Shown here: positions 1 through 11,196 of the stretch, in pieces
Position numbering within the stretch: position 1 is the stretch's first letter
Layout: the number at the start of each line of letters is the position of its first letter
NCBI GenBank assembly: GCA_027924585.1
Contig: BSBM01000592.1
Coordinates: 8,316,501-8,380,500, forward strand
Source: Larix kaempferi
Taxonomy: Eukaryota; Streptophyta; Pinopsida; Pinales; Pinaceae
Direction: 5' to 3'
DNA length: 64,000 nucleotides
Position numbers and translations under genes: made by a program
The notes under the pieces: generated by a model
Database searches by the model: none
What the model saw: only the letters and a program-made list of their open reading frames with translations
What the model was told of the DNA's origin: nothing

Positions 1-690
1 CGGTTGGAGTTGTGGGCACGAGCCTGCACGCGAAGAAAGTTGTCGGGCTGTGAGGAACGTGCATGAGAGGTGCACGCACAACAGAAGAGTGAGAAGGATG
101 ACAACATAGTGCAAGGGTTGACTGCGTACACGGACAGGAGCTGCCAGTGGATGGGTAGGAAAGCGGTGAACAAAGGTGGAGACGACACAGTTGGTAGTCG
201 TTAATCAAAGCCGCCAAAGAAAGTGTTTTACCTCTAGATCGTGAGTAGCTATGAGCATGGTGAAGTCAGTAAGAAAGGTGAAGCTCAAATGTGGGTAGAG
301 GTTCACCGAGCAAGTGGAGGGTGACGACAAATCAGGCCCTGCGAAGACATCAGTACGAGCAAGGTGGAGCCGATAGAGAGCCACGACAAGGATCGACGAC
401 AGAGGAGATGAGTCTCGGGAGCTACGTGCTGAGGGGCAGTTGGGTCTGTGGCTGTAGTTGGAGCGCAGTTGTGTGTGGACACTGGCATGCCGACAATGGA
501 AGTCGCTAGGTTGAGAGACAATCAGACGGGAACTGGACGGAGGAGGTAAGTCGCTAGCCATAAAAAGAAAGTCGCCGGCTGCAGAGAATACCACCAACAA
601 ACAGGTGGCTGCAACCGCTAAGTAAAGTTGCGGGCAGTAGACCGCCAGGCAACTGGGCAGGTCTTGCAGGCCCTGGGTAGGGGTAGTAAG

Positions 691-757
691 ATTTCGGGCA
701 GCCCAAAACTGCCCAAGAATTTCGGGCAGCCCAAAACTGCCCAAGAATTTCGGGCAG
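691..757. repeat. 28-bp tandem repeat with a hairpin in each unit
   Basis: Units at 691-718 and 719-746 are identical and a third begins at 747 then diverges. Each unit can fold: GGGCAG at 696-701 pairs with CTGCCC at 709-714, and the same pair recurs at 724-742, with a CCCAAAA loop. Confidence 0.85.
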
Positions 758-874
758 TTGGGGACAATGGGTAGCCACTTGATCATCCCAAAAATGTTGT
801 TGGGTAGCTGTAAAGGAGATGGGCAGGCCCAGTAGGACTTGGGAAGCCAATAAAAGTAGTCGGGTAGACTGCAG

Positions 875-1261
875 ATGTACTCGGGCAGCAACAGAAGGAT
901 GCAGGCATCCCCGGTTAGCTTCAGGCAGGAGGTTTGGACAGTGGTGCATCTAGCCATAATGACGAGAGTGAGGTTGATGCTCCTTAGTATTTTAGAGACA
1001 AACTCAAACCGCTTTGTGAGGTGTGGGGGTCACACCAAATTAGCAGTGAGGAGAGTTGGTTCGGTGACGTTCTAGATGGAGTTGGAAGGTCTATTGGAGG
1101 TAGCAGGAATGATGCATGTTCCAGAGCTAAGGGTTAGTTTGCTCTTAGTATCAGACCTGGAGGATGAGGGGTATGTTGTATTGTTCTAGGATGGAGAAGT
1201 CTTCATACATTCAGAGGGAGCAACTGCAAGAACCGAGGATGTGTTTGATCCTGGTGGATGA
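875..1261 (+). pseudogene. Copia-type retropepsin (gag-protease) fragment of E1
   Basis: Read in one frame from 875, the peptide passes a stop at 1073-1075 and another in the motif VLF*DGEVF, ending at 1259-1261. The segment MMHVPELRVSLLLVSDLEDE followed by GYVVLF-DGEVFIHSEG has the layout of the region just downstream of the active site in plant Copia proteases; E3 in this window has the matching DVLYVPGLKKNLLSISALDK. The upstream DSGA active-site motif is not seen. With two stops and no RT or integrase after it, this is a relic. The family assignment is secure; whether it once belonged to a gag-only type of element is inference. Confidence 0.7.
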
Positions 1262-1294
1262 TTCTTCGGAATTACCTTCCTTGCTAAGAGGGAG

Positions 1295-1941
1295 TGTTAG
1301 ATTTTGTAGCTCGGTAGGTACTTCTACGTTGGGGGTGTCTAACAACGTAGAAGGGACTGAGAGGAACTCTCTAAACAGGTCTTGTAAGTGTTTTTTGTTG
1401 TACTTTATAGTCAATGGTATTGGAGGGACCATGGTATTATGTGTCCTATGGTATTGGGTGTCCCATGGTATTGACCATGGTATGGACATAAAGTGATGTT
1501 ATAAAAGAGTCTATTGAGAGTTGTAAGGCATCACAGTCAAGAGTGAGTCATATCTCTTGTGTGTTCATTGTTAGTGTGGGTAACATCATTGATAGTGAGT
1601 GATCAGATCCGAATGAGGGAGTCTCTCAGAGGCTTGGGAGTGAGGGATTCACTCAAGTTGGGGTTTGTTAATATTGTTGAGGGTTTGGGAATAGTTGCAG
1701 CAAGGGAGAGTTAGGAGTTGACCGAGATCCGGTGTGTCATATCCGGAAGCCTGGTGTTGTAAATGCTATTTAACAAATCTGTAATATAAGACAAATCTGT
1801 TGTTGGTTTTCCCCAGTGGGGTTTCCGGGGTACATCTTATGTTTGGTTTTCTCTGTATTGAGTTTCAGTGTGTTATTAATTAATAATTAGTAGATTAATT
1901 ATTTGAGATTAGTAACCAGATCTGGGTTAGTAAATTTCACA
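1295..1941 (+). repeat. 3' LTR of element E1
   Basis: It starts TGTTAGATTTTGTAGC directly after a polypurine tract. A TATA-like ATAAAAG lies near 1501, and a U5-type hairpin CCCC-AGT-GGGG is at 1811-1821, in the position where other LTRs here carry a similar motif. The 3' boundary is estimated from TTTCACA; the first LTR is outside the window, so neither the end nor a target duplication can be confirmed. Confidence 0.6.
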
Positions 1942-4149
1942 TGCGGATGCAACCCTTGTTAGAAAATTAGGAATCGAGGATTGGAACACTAACCCTAATT
2001 TTTTTATAAATATATATTTAAAATTTAAATTTTATAAATGAAAAAAATTGAAATCTGAATTTAAGCATATCAACTTTTTAGCTTACAAACTCATTGCCAA
2101 TAGGGGACTAAGACAAAACCACCAAGTTTGCTGAAGATTTAACGACTACAATTGCTAGCAGATAGCATCATCAAATATTAAGGCTATAACACCAAAATAA
2201 TATGATCCAACATGGAGAATGGTGAGAAGTAGTAAAATCAATTCCTCTAATTGCAAGAGGAGAGACAAAGCTTACTAGCAGTGGAAAATTTTGTAGTGCG
2301 AACACTTCTAATTTAGATTACCAGACTATGATAATACATGAGTGATGATGGCTAAATACAAAGAGAGACCCATTAAATATAGAAAGACACATTGCATGTG
2401 CACTTTAACCTTCTAGATGAGAGCTACAGTTCTCTAGAAGACAAACTACACTAAAGACTGATGTTGTCAGACTTGGGCTCAGCAAAGACTCGGTTGCCTT
2501 GGGACTCGACAAGGCTCGGTGACTCAGGAAAGACTTGACAAATACAAGAAAACTCAAAATATAGTCTAGGCAAGTATGAGCCAATCTGTTGAGTTTGGCC
2601 AAGTCTTGCTGAGTTTGGCCGAATCTTGGCGAGTCTTGACAAGTGGCGAGTTTGTGGTCGAGTATGAGCCGAGTACTCGACCCAACTAAGACTTGGAAAG
2701 GCTCGACAAGAATCACTAGTCTTGGGCCAATCAAACTACACTACTGAAGACAACTCATCACACAAAACTACTAAAGTACAATATTGATATAAGCATGATG
2801 ATGGCAACTCTAAGTCTAGCTCTAAAGTGCTCAACTAGGGCACTTGGGGACAAATCGTTCAAATATTGGCCAAGTTAAGAAATAATTATTATGTAAATTG
2901 CGTGCTCAGTATTCTTGGAGACGATGATAGTAAAAATTGTTCAAAAATTGTCAGTAGGGGGTAAATTTGCCATGATTCTATCATTGGGGTTTGGATGCAA
3001 TTATATTGGAATCAAATCCTATTTTAGGAAACAAATCCAATCCAAAATACACAAAAAACACAAGAATCCAATATGAATCCAAGATTTCGTGATTTCGAGG
3101 AGAATCAAATTTTGGTGTGGGCTGCCCTAAGGCAAATCCGAACTATGCCTAGGAGGAGTATTTGACATTGGTAATTTTCATAGGTGGTCATTTGACTTCT
3201 CCTGGAAATTTTCCAAATGAGAATTTCGAGTTAAAACATGAGGTCTAGACTCTAGTCAGTTCTTGAGGAGGTGGGTATCTCAACCAACCAACTCCTTCCC
3301 TACTCAATCTCTTTTGATGCTCCTTCTCACCTCCTTCCCCTTAAGGAAGAAATTAATGCTATAATTAGGAAGGACATTTATAGGAGTTCACATAGGTCTT
3401 CTGGATTGGATTGTTTGGGCCTTTCAGCCCTAAGTTGGCCTTTTATTTTGAGCACTTCCTCTAGATCATCGGCGATCTTATCTATCAACCACACTATCTC
3501 CAATTCCATCAATAGCACGAGCTTTGCTTTCCACTCGGTCAGATTCAGGTGTGTCCACACTAGTCAAGGGTTGAGATAGATCATCATCTCCCTAGAGGCG
3601 AATGGATTTGCAGATTTTATTCTTTGGGCAAGGTTGAGATTGACGAGAACTTTATCTTTGGGTATCTTGTCTAGTATGAGATTGGAGGGAGATTCCATTG
3701 CCTCTATATAGGGGTTTTGACCATAGTTATCATATCCAAATACACATATAGATACAATATGATATGACGAAAATATGTATCAAAAAATATCTACCACCTA
3801 TCCAATAGTAGAGTATAAATCTCACAAAAACAACAAATATATGATTTTTTTAAACTACACACACAAAGTTTTCTTAGTCTAGTGGGTTAGCTCAATCGGT
3901 TTGAATAGATTGTTTCAAGGTAGAGTTTGCCATGATGTCCTTTGTTCTATTCTAACTAAGTCTCGCTGGGTTACTAGATGCTATTGTTGTTGGTGGTTGA
4001 GCCACCTTCCATCCAAATATTCTAGGGAAGAACGGTGGGATCTCACAAGATTATCCTTATATATATATATATACTTCTCGATCTAATAGTATATAAACTA
4101 TATAATATTACCTATAATAAAGTATTAAAATTATAAATTATAGATATAT
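1942..4149. other. Unassigned intergenic DNA
   Basis: AT-rich, no convincing gene. Positions 2460-2720 contain degenerate short repeats of the type GAGTTTGGCCAAGTCTTG. Positions 3310-3378 encode a peptide that recurs in antisense at 19205-19273 (separate entries). A tRNA-A-box-like TTAGCTCAATCGG at 3887 has no convincing B box. Confidence 0.5.
3310..3378 (+). repeat. Coding-like repeat fragment, copy 1
   Basis: The frame encodes DAPSHLLPLKEEINAIIRKD. A related peptide, DAPGHLLPLHQGINNTIKEN, is encoded on the opposite strand at 19205-19273. Similarity at the peptide level implies a shared coding ancestor, probably a transposon protein, but I do not recognise the family. Confidence 0.4.
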
Positions 4150-5800
4150 TTTCCAAGGAAAACCTTGTTGGAAAACCCAAGAGCTGCATCTATAATAAAC
4201 CCATTGGCATAGATCAATGTCCCTTGTCACCTCCCAAAATGCAGGTGCATTTTGAGAGATTCTTTTCAGCAACACTATACTAGGGAGATATGGATTTAAG
4301 GAGCATAATCCTAGCATCCTCTTGTTCATCGCTTTTTCCTTTCACATGCTTGGTGGATGCTCACATCTTTTAAGATGCGTTTGATGGTTGATTTCACACA
4401 TTTGGAGCAATGTTGCACATGTGGCAAATATTCACCTTTTGGAGCCCTTATTTATATATTTTTGTGCATATTGTTCATTGAGGGTTTATCAAACAATGTT
4501 TGAGGCATAATCCACTTATTTAGAGACATTTCACACCATTCAAGTTCCTATGAGGGTACATTGAATTAGATGTGGACACATGGTATACAAAGCCCACCTA
4601 CAAGATCAAGCACATCTTTCTAGGTGGAGTGCCCGTCATCCAAAGAGGGTTTCATGGCATCAAATACTAAGAGTGGGAAAGTACTTGATCATCATAGAAA
4701 GTTTAATATATTTTATGGCACATGTGTTGAGTAATAATTAATAAGAATGACCAAGCTTTAAGGAGGTTTGCACATCTATCTAGGGTGCCCACATTTGGAG
4801 GATTTTTTTAGTGTTTTATTGCCCTAGATCTAAGGGTGACTATAACCTCCCTAATCCACTAATTGCCTATTCTCAAAGGTTGCATCACTTCTTGAAGCGT
4901 GATTAATAATACCTTGATTGATCAGAAGGTCAAAGCTACATGACACATGGCATCTTGCAACGTCTCAAGGGAATTCACTATTATTTTTCCATATATGGGC
5001 TAATTAATGAGGGTGATCCTAGTACTTGCAGATCTTTCAATGGTGCACCTTATCCAAGGTAAAGAATGGCACATGTTCCAAAGGTGCATCACACTTTTGG
5101 AAGTTTTATGGGTAAGGTTGTGGTCAATGTGGTCACATAGCTTCTTCTACACTTTTCAAAATCACACATTCTATGAAAAAGAGTGTCCCACCTTGTAAGG
5201 AAGTAGTTGAGGGATTTGTAGCATCACATGCAGGAGGATAGAGGAGCACCCCACTTTCTTAGGTGGTGGTTGCTATTTTGAGAAGGATCGATGGACCCTT
5301 AATTGACTATTGCACACAGTTTAAGGGTGCACCCTCTTTCTAAGGACTTTATTAATATTATATGCAATTTGGTTTTGTCATTGTCAAAGGTGTTTCTTGA
5401 ATAGCGCCCTACTTAGGGAGGAGACACATGGTGTTGTTTCACCATCCCAAGGAGAAATACCTCGATCCCTTGAAGATAATTCCCCTTCAACTTGGCATTT
5501 AATCATATCTTAATGGGAGTGGTTGCTAAAGGGTTATCTTGAAGAGCAGTCCAAGAAAGATGAGACAAGTTGCATAACAAAATCCTCTTTCATGGTCAAG
5601 GAAGCACATTTCAAGGAAATGTTTTGCCTAGGAGATTGACAAGTAGCATCATGCATCCATTCAAACCCATGAAAATGCATATTTCTTATTTTGAGGAGTG
5701 CCCAACTTTGAGGAGCCTTTACATATGTTTTTTAATTGTTATTTCTTGGAGAAAGAAGTAGATCTAGAATCCACTTATTGATATTTTATTGTAGGAGGTT
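4150..5800 (+). repeat. Unidentified dispersed repeat, copy 1
   Basis: Several blocks match 19590-20710 in the same orientation: the stretch around 4230-4330 (GCATTTTGAGAGATTCTTTT... AGCAACACTATACTAG) versus 19640-19685, the stretch at 4390-4440 versus 19815-19865, and the stretch at 5690-5830 versus 20600-20740. Many short phrases such as TTGGAGGAGTGTCCCAC recur inside it. A TATA-like CTATATAAAGAG at about 5813 sits near its end, so it could be an old LTR, but no boundaries are visible. Confidence 0.45.
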
Positions 5801-7699
5801 GAGCTAGACAATCTATATAAAGAGAAGCTGTCCCCATTGTTTAGCATGGTTGAATTTGTGAGGAGATCCCCTCCAAGATTAGTTGAAGATCTATTGGGAG
5901 GAAGAAGCCAAGGGGCAAGTTCGTATGTGAGGTTTCCATCTTTCTCTTCTCTTTTTCATGTATGACTAGGGTATGCAATGATTGGCATTGTTTTGCTGCT
6001 GAAATAACCCTTCTAGAAGGGTAGTTATACTCCAATAAGAAGAGATTAAAGTTTGAGGTTGTAACTCTCCCTAATCCTTGTAGCTTTTAAATGATATGAA
6101 TATATTGATAATAAAGTGAACATATTATAACATGTTCAATGTATATGTTATTACATTTATACATTAAAAACATTAGCCATAAACTTTATAAATTTAATTA
6201 CACTCATAGATAATATATATTATAATTCAATAAAAGTTATATTTATAAAAAATATAAGCTTCTTAATATGTGCATGTGTGTGTGTGTTTTAATATTTTGA
6301 AAATTTTGAAATATGTTTATAGAGGAATCTAATGGCTAATCTTATTTGAAACTTATCAGTAAATTCGAATTCAAATTTGAATCGAATTTCATTGTTGTTG
6401 AACTCGAAATCCAATCTGAACCATGTGACTTAGATAAAACACAAACCATACACAAAATAAACTTTACAATATTAAGTTATTGACATTCTCATGCATCCAC
6501 TACTATCACAACTTAGGCGTCAGGCAAGAGAATGCACTTTTAAAGATCCATAATCAACTATCATGTGTCGGGTGGGAGAATGCACTTGTAGAGTTTCAGG
6601 ATTGAGTGCCCTACTTGTGAAGAACAAAAGCTTCCATCATAGTGCTCAAAGACTCCTATCTTCAATGCTTGAGTTGTTAGCATGTTAAGCTCTTTGGTTA
6701 TAGTCCCTCGCAACTTGTGTTTTCACATACCTAATTCCACACACTGAACGACCTTTACAAGTAAGTAATCTTGAAATTCATTGCTAATGAAGTGCACTCT
6801 TAAATAATATTCAATCTCTACTTCTACATGTTTTGTTTTATAGTAAGATTGAGTCACTAATTAGTCAAAACCAACAATATCCCTATAAGGAAAAGCTTTT
6901 GTAGAGTATGCAAAGGAACAAACCTAGCCATTTTTCATGCCATGTCATTTCACTAGCCCTTCCACCCATTTCCATCATGTCCCCCTTTCCCTTTAGTAAT
7001 TGACTTATCATATGTTATGTTCCATGGTCTCTATACTATGCCCATGTATGAATGCCTAAGCCAAAGTTAAAAGAGTCAAAGTATTCTAAGGGAATGTAGC
7101 TAAATGATAAATGTTATACGTGTGACTAATATCCCCTTGTAAAAAGCCAGGTTCCCTATGTCCCATGTTATCAAAGCCAAATCTAAAGCAAAGGGACTTA
7201 AAAAAATAAAAAATACAAATAAATAAATAAATAAGAAGGGATCGCAAGAAAAAGAGGCACAAGGAAATGGTAACTCACGAAAAATATCTCCCTTCTAAGG
7301 CTCACATGTAGAAGAAAAATCATTACCCCCTAGCTCTTGAAAGCTAAGGGGTAGACCTAGCACTTAGTCACATTTCTAAGATGGTCAATTTTCGAACACC
7401 TTCTCCCTAGTACCACATTCACTTCATCACCCTCACCTTACGTGCAAACTTAGGAAATGCACACTGTCTTAGGGGTCAAGCATGTAATAGAGTGTTATCT
7501 TGTTAATTATGGTCACAACATGGTAATTCTAAGGTTAATGGGATAATTAATTTGAGAAGTGCACTTGCTAACCTTTGCATGTTAATGTTTAACATTATTT
7601 TCCTAAGCTATACGTTATTGAGGCTTCCTAGAGATAATGCCCAAGATATTTTCCATGCTCTAACACTTGGATTGTATTGTATTGTTGATATATAGTCTC
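5801..7699. other. Unassigned intergenic DNA with an AAAT microsatellite
   Basis: AT-rich sequence without a supportable gene. A short (AAAT)n tract lies near 7199-7235. Short open frames on both strands show no recognised domain. Confidence 0.5.
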
Positions 7700-8545
7700 C
7701 ATGTGATGAATGCCCTCCTTATACACACATTTAGAGGCACACATGGTACGTTTTGGCATTTTTGATGGGATGGTTTTTTTGGAAGGGCGTCCTAGCTTCG
7801 AGAGTAGTTATCTTTTGATACAGTGGCACTCTAGCTTCGGGAGTAGTTATCTTTTGATAGAGTGCCCCTAATTTTACCATCTCAACAGCCATAGAAGTAG
7901 AGCGGTCGTGGGATTTCCGAAAAGTGGTTATAATAGAAAATTCGATAAATATTGAGGAAGCTGGAAATTTCAAAACTGTCACCTTGAAGCACTCGTTGTT
8001 TTTCTTTGACCACTTGATTTATGGAATGCCTCACATATTTGGTCCACACATGCTACATATTCTCCACTTAAGGAAGGTACGTTGCCCTATTTTTGGCATG
8101 CAAAGATGCTCTCTCTTCTTGGAATGAGGATTAGTTGGATATTTTGTATAGGTGGCATGACAAACTACTTATTTTATATATTTTTTACTATGTCATGAGG
8201 AGGTGGTTGGGTTTTTGTATTTTGACCATCTCATGAGGAGGTTTTATTATTTTTCTATTGAGGAGTTAGTCTCTCTTCCTATATAAGAGACACTCCTCTC
8301 ATTGTAAACTTGCTAGAACTTGGAGAATAAAATTCCTCGTGTTACTTTTGCCTAGTTTTCTTTGTGTTAGAGTATTGGGTGAATATTGGAGAAGTTAGTT
8401 GGAGCTATAAGTGCTTGATGCTAACTATGAAGTTCTTGTACAACTGGTGAATATTTGCATGAGAAGATTCGGGTAAACTCTTTACCTTTTCAATTCAAAG
8501 TTTTGTTAATTTTATTTACTAGATGTGTGGCCTTACACATGGAGG
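7700..8545 (+). repeat. LTR-like promoter region of an unassigned element
   Basis: A TATA box TATATAAG (8280-8287) is followed by CACTCCTCTCATTGTAAAC and, about 45 bases on, GAATAAAATTC, which resembles a U3/R layout with a polyadenylation signal. No matching second copy, primer site or polypurine tract was found, so this may be a solo or truncated LTR, or just an intergenic promoter-like stretch. Confidence 0.3.
7792..7859. repeat. 39-bp tandem duplication
   Basis: CTAGCTTCGAGAGTAGTTAT with its continuation at 7792-7820 recurs almost exactly at 7831-7859, one base differing. It lies upstream of an LTR-like promoter region. Confidence 0.8.
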
Positions 8546-9402
8546 AGGCCCTCAGGTTTTGAGCCCATATTCTTCAACCTCATACCAGACCAGATTCCAC
8601 CTAGTGGATCACTTCCTTTTTCACGGGGCTACTATCAGAGAGGGGCACTAAGAGATAGATCGACATTAGTGTAGCTTCAGACTCCAGATCAATGCAAACC
8701 CGTGGGGCCTTTCCCTGTCCCTTGAGATCTCAGTGGCATGACTAGACTAGACCTCTCCCCAGGAGGCAAAAGAGATCCCCCGGGCCTCAATGGCGGGCTA
8801 CCTCCTCTAGACAGTAGAGCAAAGGGCGACCTAGACCTTCCACTAGTTCTTCCTCGGACAACATACTATTCCTAGTTTCCTTCATTCGACCTCGAATGTT
8901 AGGAGAGATGGGTCTATCCCTTGATAGACCTACCTCATTTCTTTTAAATTTCTTTGCTCCTGGATCTTTTCCCTGTGTATCTCTCCACCCCTGTGCGGTC
9001 TCCCATACTCGGGGTCGAGTGATTTCCATGACTAGACATAGGATTCTCCTCCCTTCTCTTCTCTACTTTACTTTCTTTTCAGCGTATTGCCTTTTACAGG
9101 AGACCTTTTGGTACTCTGGATTTGTAACATCATTGTACTCGACAGTCCCATTGACCTACTTTTGTGTTCATTAGTCGGACATTAATAAAATTATCTTGAT
9201 ATATGTTACTTGTAGTAGGATTGGTAAACTTTGCATGCAGTTTTTTTCAGAGGATTTCGGCTCTTGAATGCTTCCTTGGATAGGAAGGAAGACATATTTG
9301 GCTATCAAAGACTATGACAAGGGTTTGAGCTCTTCAACCCCCTCCTACTCCTTTATCACCGAAACTCCACATGCTTCCTCTACGATCCCATTGCCTTCTC
9401 TT
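8546..9402. other. Unassigned DNA flanking element E2
   Basis: Less AT-rich than its surroundings. Open frames on both strands (8787-9029 antisense, 8896-9174 sense) have no recognised domain. It ends at the E2 target site CAAGC (9403-9407). Confidence 0.5.
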
Positions 9403-9407
9403 CAAGC
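9403..9407. repeat. Target site duplication of E2, left
   Basis: CAAGC, identical to 15604-15608 just after the 3' LTR. Confidence 0.9.
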
Positions 9408-9951
9408 TGTTGGATTTTGTGTAACTTCGGAAGATATTATTTATTGTATTTTATTGTACTTGATTGTACCTCCTAAGGGAGATGAACTTGATGTATTTAA
9501 TTATGTAAAACCCTTGAAAGAATCAATGTAAACCTTGGGATGAAAAGCAAGCAAAAGAAAATAACAAATAAAATGATTTATTGCTCCCCAAGAGAAGTCG
9601 ACCCTGTTAGGGAATTTTCTAGTTTTGCACTTATATAAATAAGAGGTGAGCTCACCTCATTATTCACTCATCCATTCAAGACAAGTTCACATCATCCAAA
9701 GAGAGAAGTTCTCATTGCAGTAGGAGAAGACTATTTTGGGGTTTCTATCTTTTGGAAAGCATTTCCATCTTCTCTTTTACAATTGTACTCTGATCTCAGA
9801 ATTATCATCTCTATACGAAGGTTGCTGGGTTTTCTCCCATTTGGGTTTCCCAGGATAAACTCTGTTGTTATTGTTTTGTGCTTTGTCTTTCTTCTTGTGA
9901 TCTTGTTTATGCATTTGAATTATTATGCTATGAATGTATGAAAAACTAACA
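9408..9951 (+). repeat. 5' LTR of E2
   Basis: 544 bp, TGTTGG...CTAACA. A TATA-like CTTATATAAATAAG lies near 9630. A U5 hairpin-capable CCCATTTGGG is at 9836-9845. It is followed immediately by the primer binding site. Confidence 0.95.
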
Positions 9952-9963
9952 TGGTATCAGAGC
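9952..9963 (+). other. Primer binding site of E2 (tRNA-iMet type)
   Basis: TGGTATCAGAGC directly follows the LTR end; this is the usual Copia primer site, complementary to the 3' end of initiator methionine tRNA. Confidence 0.9.
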
Positions 9964-10332
9964 GGTACTAGAAGAAGCCATTGCTGGAACATTGTCGGAA
10001 CCCTGTCGGAACTAGGGTTTCATCTTTTGAAGTCTTCACTCAACTTTTTCAAGAAAAAGAGCCTTGGGAATATCTCTCTAAGGAGGGCGCATCTTTTGGT
10101 GAAGACAAAACTCAATTTCGAGAATTTTCAATTTTTGACCTAATTCTGTAGCTGCAACAGAAATTAGGGTTTCGGGTTTTACCTACTTTTCTCCATAGAT
10201 TTGGATCAGCCCTACCTCATCTCAACTCGCTTTGCTAGGGCACATCTACCTGTGGAATCGGTTTTCCAAAATTCCAACTTCCATTTTTGACCTAGCTCCT
10301 GCTAGGGTTTCTGAACCAGATCTGCAGTCAAG

Positions 10333-11193
10333 ATGATTGGAATGAAGGTTGAAGATTGTCTGGAAAGAGCTTCCAATTTTATCTCTTGGAAGTCTAGGGT
10401 TCTTCTACTTCTAGAAGAAAATGACCTATTACAATATGTAAATGAGAAAGTCCCTGAACCAGAAGCCGAAGAAGACAAATCCCGATGGAGGAAGAATGAT
10501 GCCAGAGCAAGAAGGATTCTGGTGGACTCAGTAAGAGATCATTTGGTTCCACAAATCTCAAGGAAGAAGACCGCTAGGAAAATGTTCAAGACCATACATA
10601 AGTTGTTTGAATACACTAGCATCAATGTATCCATTACATTGAGGAACCAACTTTCAAATATGAAGATGTCCAAATCATAATCGATTGCCTCATACGTCAT
10701 GAGGATCACAGAACTAAGGGACAAGCTTCGCACCAGTGGAGATCCCATTGATGATAAGGAGCTTGTTATCACCACTCTGAATGGTCTTCCACCATCTTGG
10801 GAGTCCTTTATTCAAAGCATAAGTGGTAGATCTAAACAACCCAAGTTTGATAAGCTATGGGCAGATTGCACTCAGGAGGAGACAAGGATTGCAACACGAC
10901 AAAGAATCCATGGTACTCAACCTGAGGAAAATCAAGCATTTGTATCCCATGCCAAGAAAGGTAAGGGAAAAGGAAGGAAGTTCCATAAACACAAGCACCA
11001 AGATAGGAGATCAAGTCCTCACCCATATCAAAAGAAGAAGAAGGACATATCTCAAGTTCAATGCTATAGGTGTAGAAAATATAGACACTACGCCAATAGC
11101 TGTCGAAGTTCACGTAAAAGGAAGCATGGAGCATCCACTGCTGATGTAGAAGATCATCATCACAAGAAGCAAAGGAATGAAGATCATACATAA
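10333..11193 (+). pseudogene. E2 gag (capsid and nucleocapsid)
   Basis: The start ATG at 10333 opens a frame with the plant Copia gag layout: FISWKSRVLLLLEENDL near the N terminus, then RRILVDSVRDHLVPQISRKK and, after an in-frame TAA at 10678-10680, TTLNGLPPSWESFIQSISGR. The nucleocapsid zinc knuckle CYRCRKYRHYANSC (CX2CX4HX4C) is intact, followed by a basic tail. Gag normally packages element RNA into cytoplasmic particles. The premature TAA splits it after about 115 residues. Confidence 0.85.
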
Positions 11194-11196
11194 TTT

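Larger units (their letters stand above)
1..1294 (+). mobile_element. Internal region of a Copia-type element E1, 5' end outside the window
   Basis: The stretch ends in a polypurine tract (GCTAAGAGGGAG, 1283-1294) followed by an LTR starting TGTTAG, so it is the 3' internal part of an LTR retrotransposon on the + strand. The only recognisable coding is a protease fragment (875-1261). No integrase or reverse transcriptase lies between it and the polypurine tract, so the element looks non-autonomous or internally deleted. Positions 1-870 are unusually G-rich, hold short open frames with no recognised domain, and include a 28-bp tandem repeat. Its 5' LTR would lie upstream of the window. Confidence 0.65.

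Noticed and set aside
2405-2734. 109-codon antisense frame
   Set aside because: Overlaps degenerate GAGTTTGGCCAAGTC repeats; no domain or start context.
3880-4060. Possible tRNA-derived SINE with an A-box-like TTAGCTCAATCGG
   Set aside because: No acceptable B box at the expected distance, no poly-A or T end, and no second copy.
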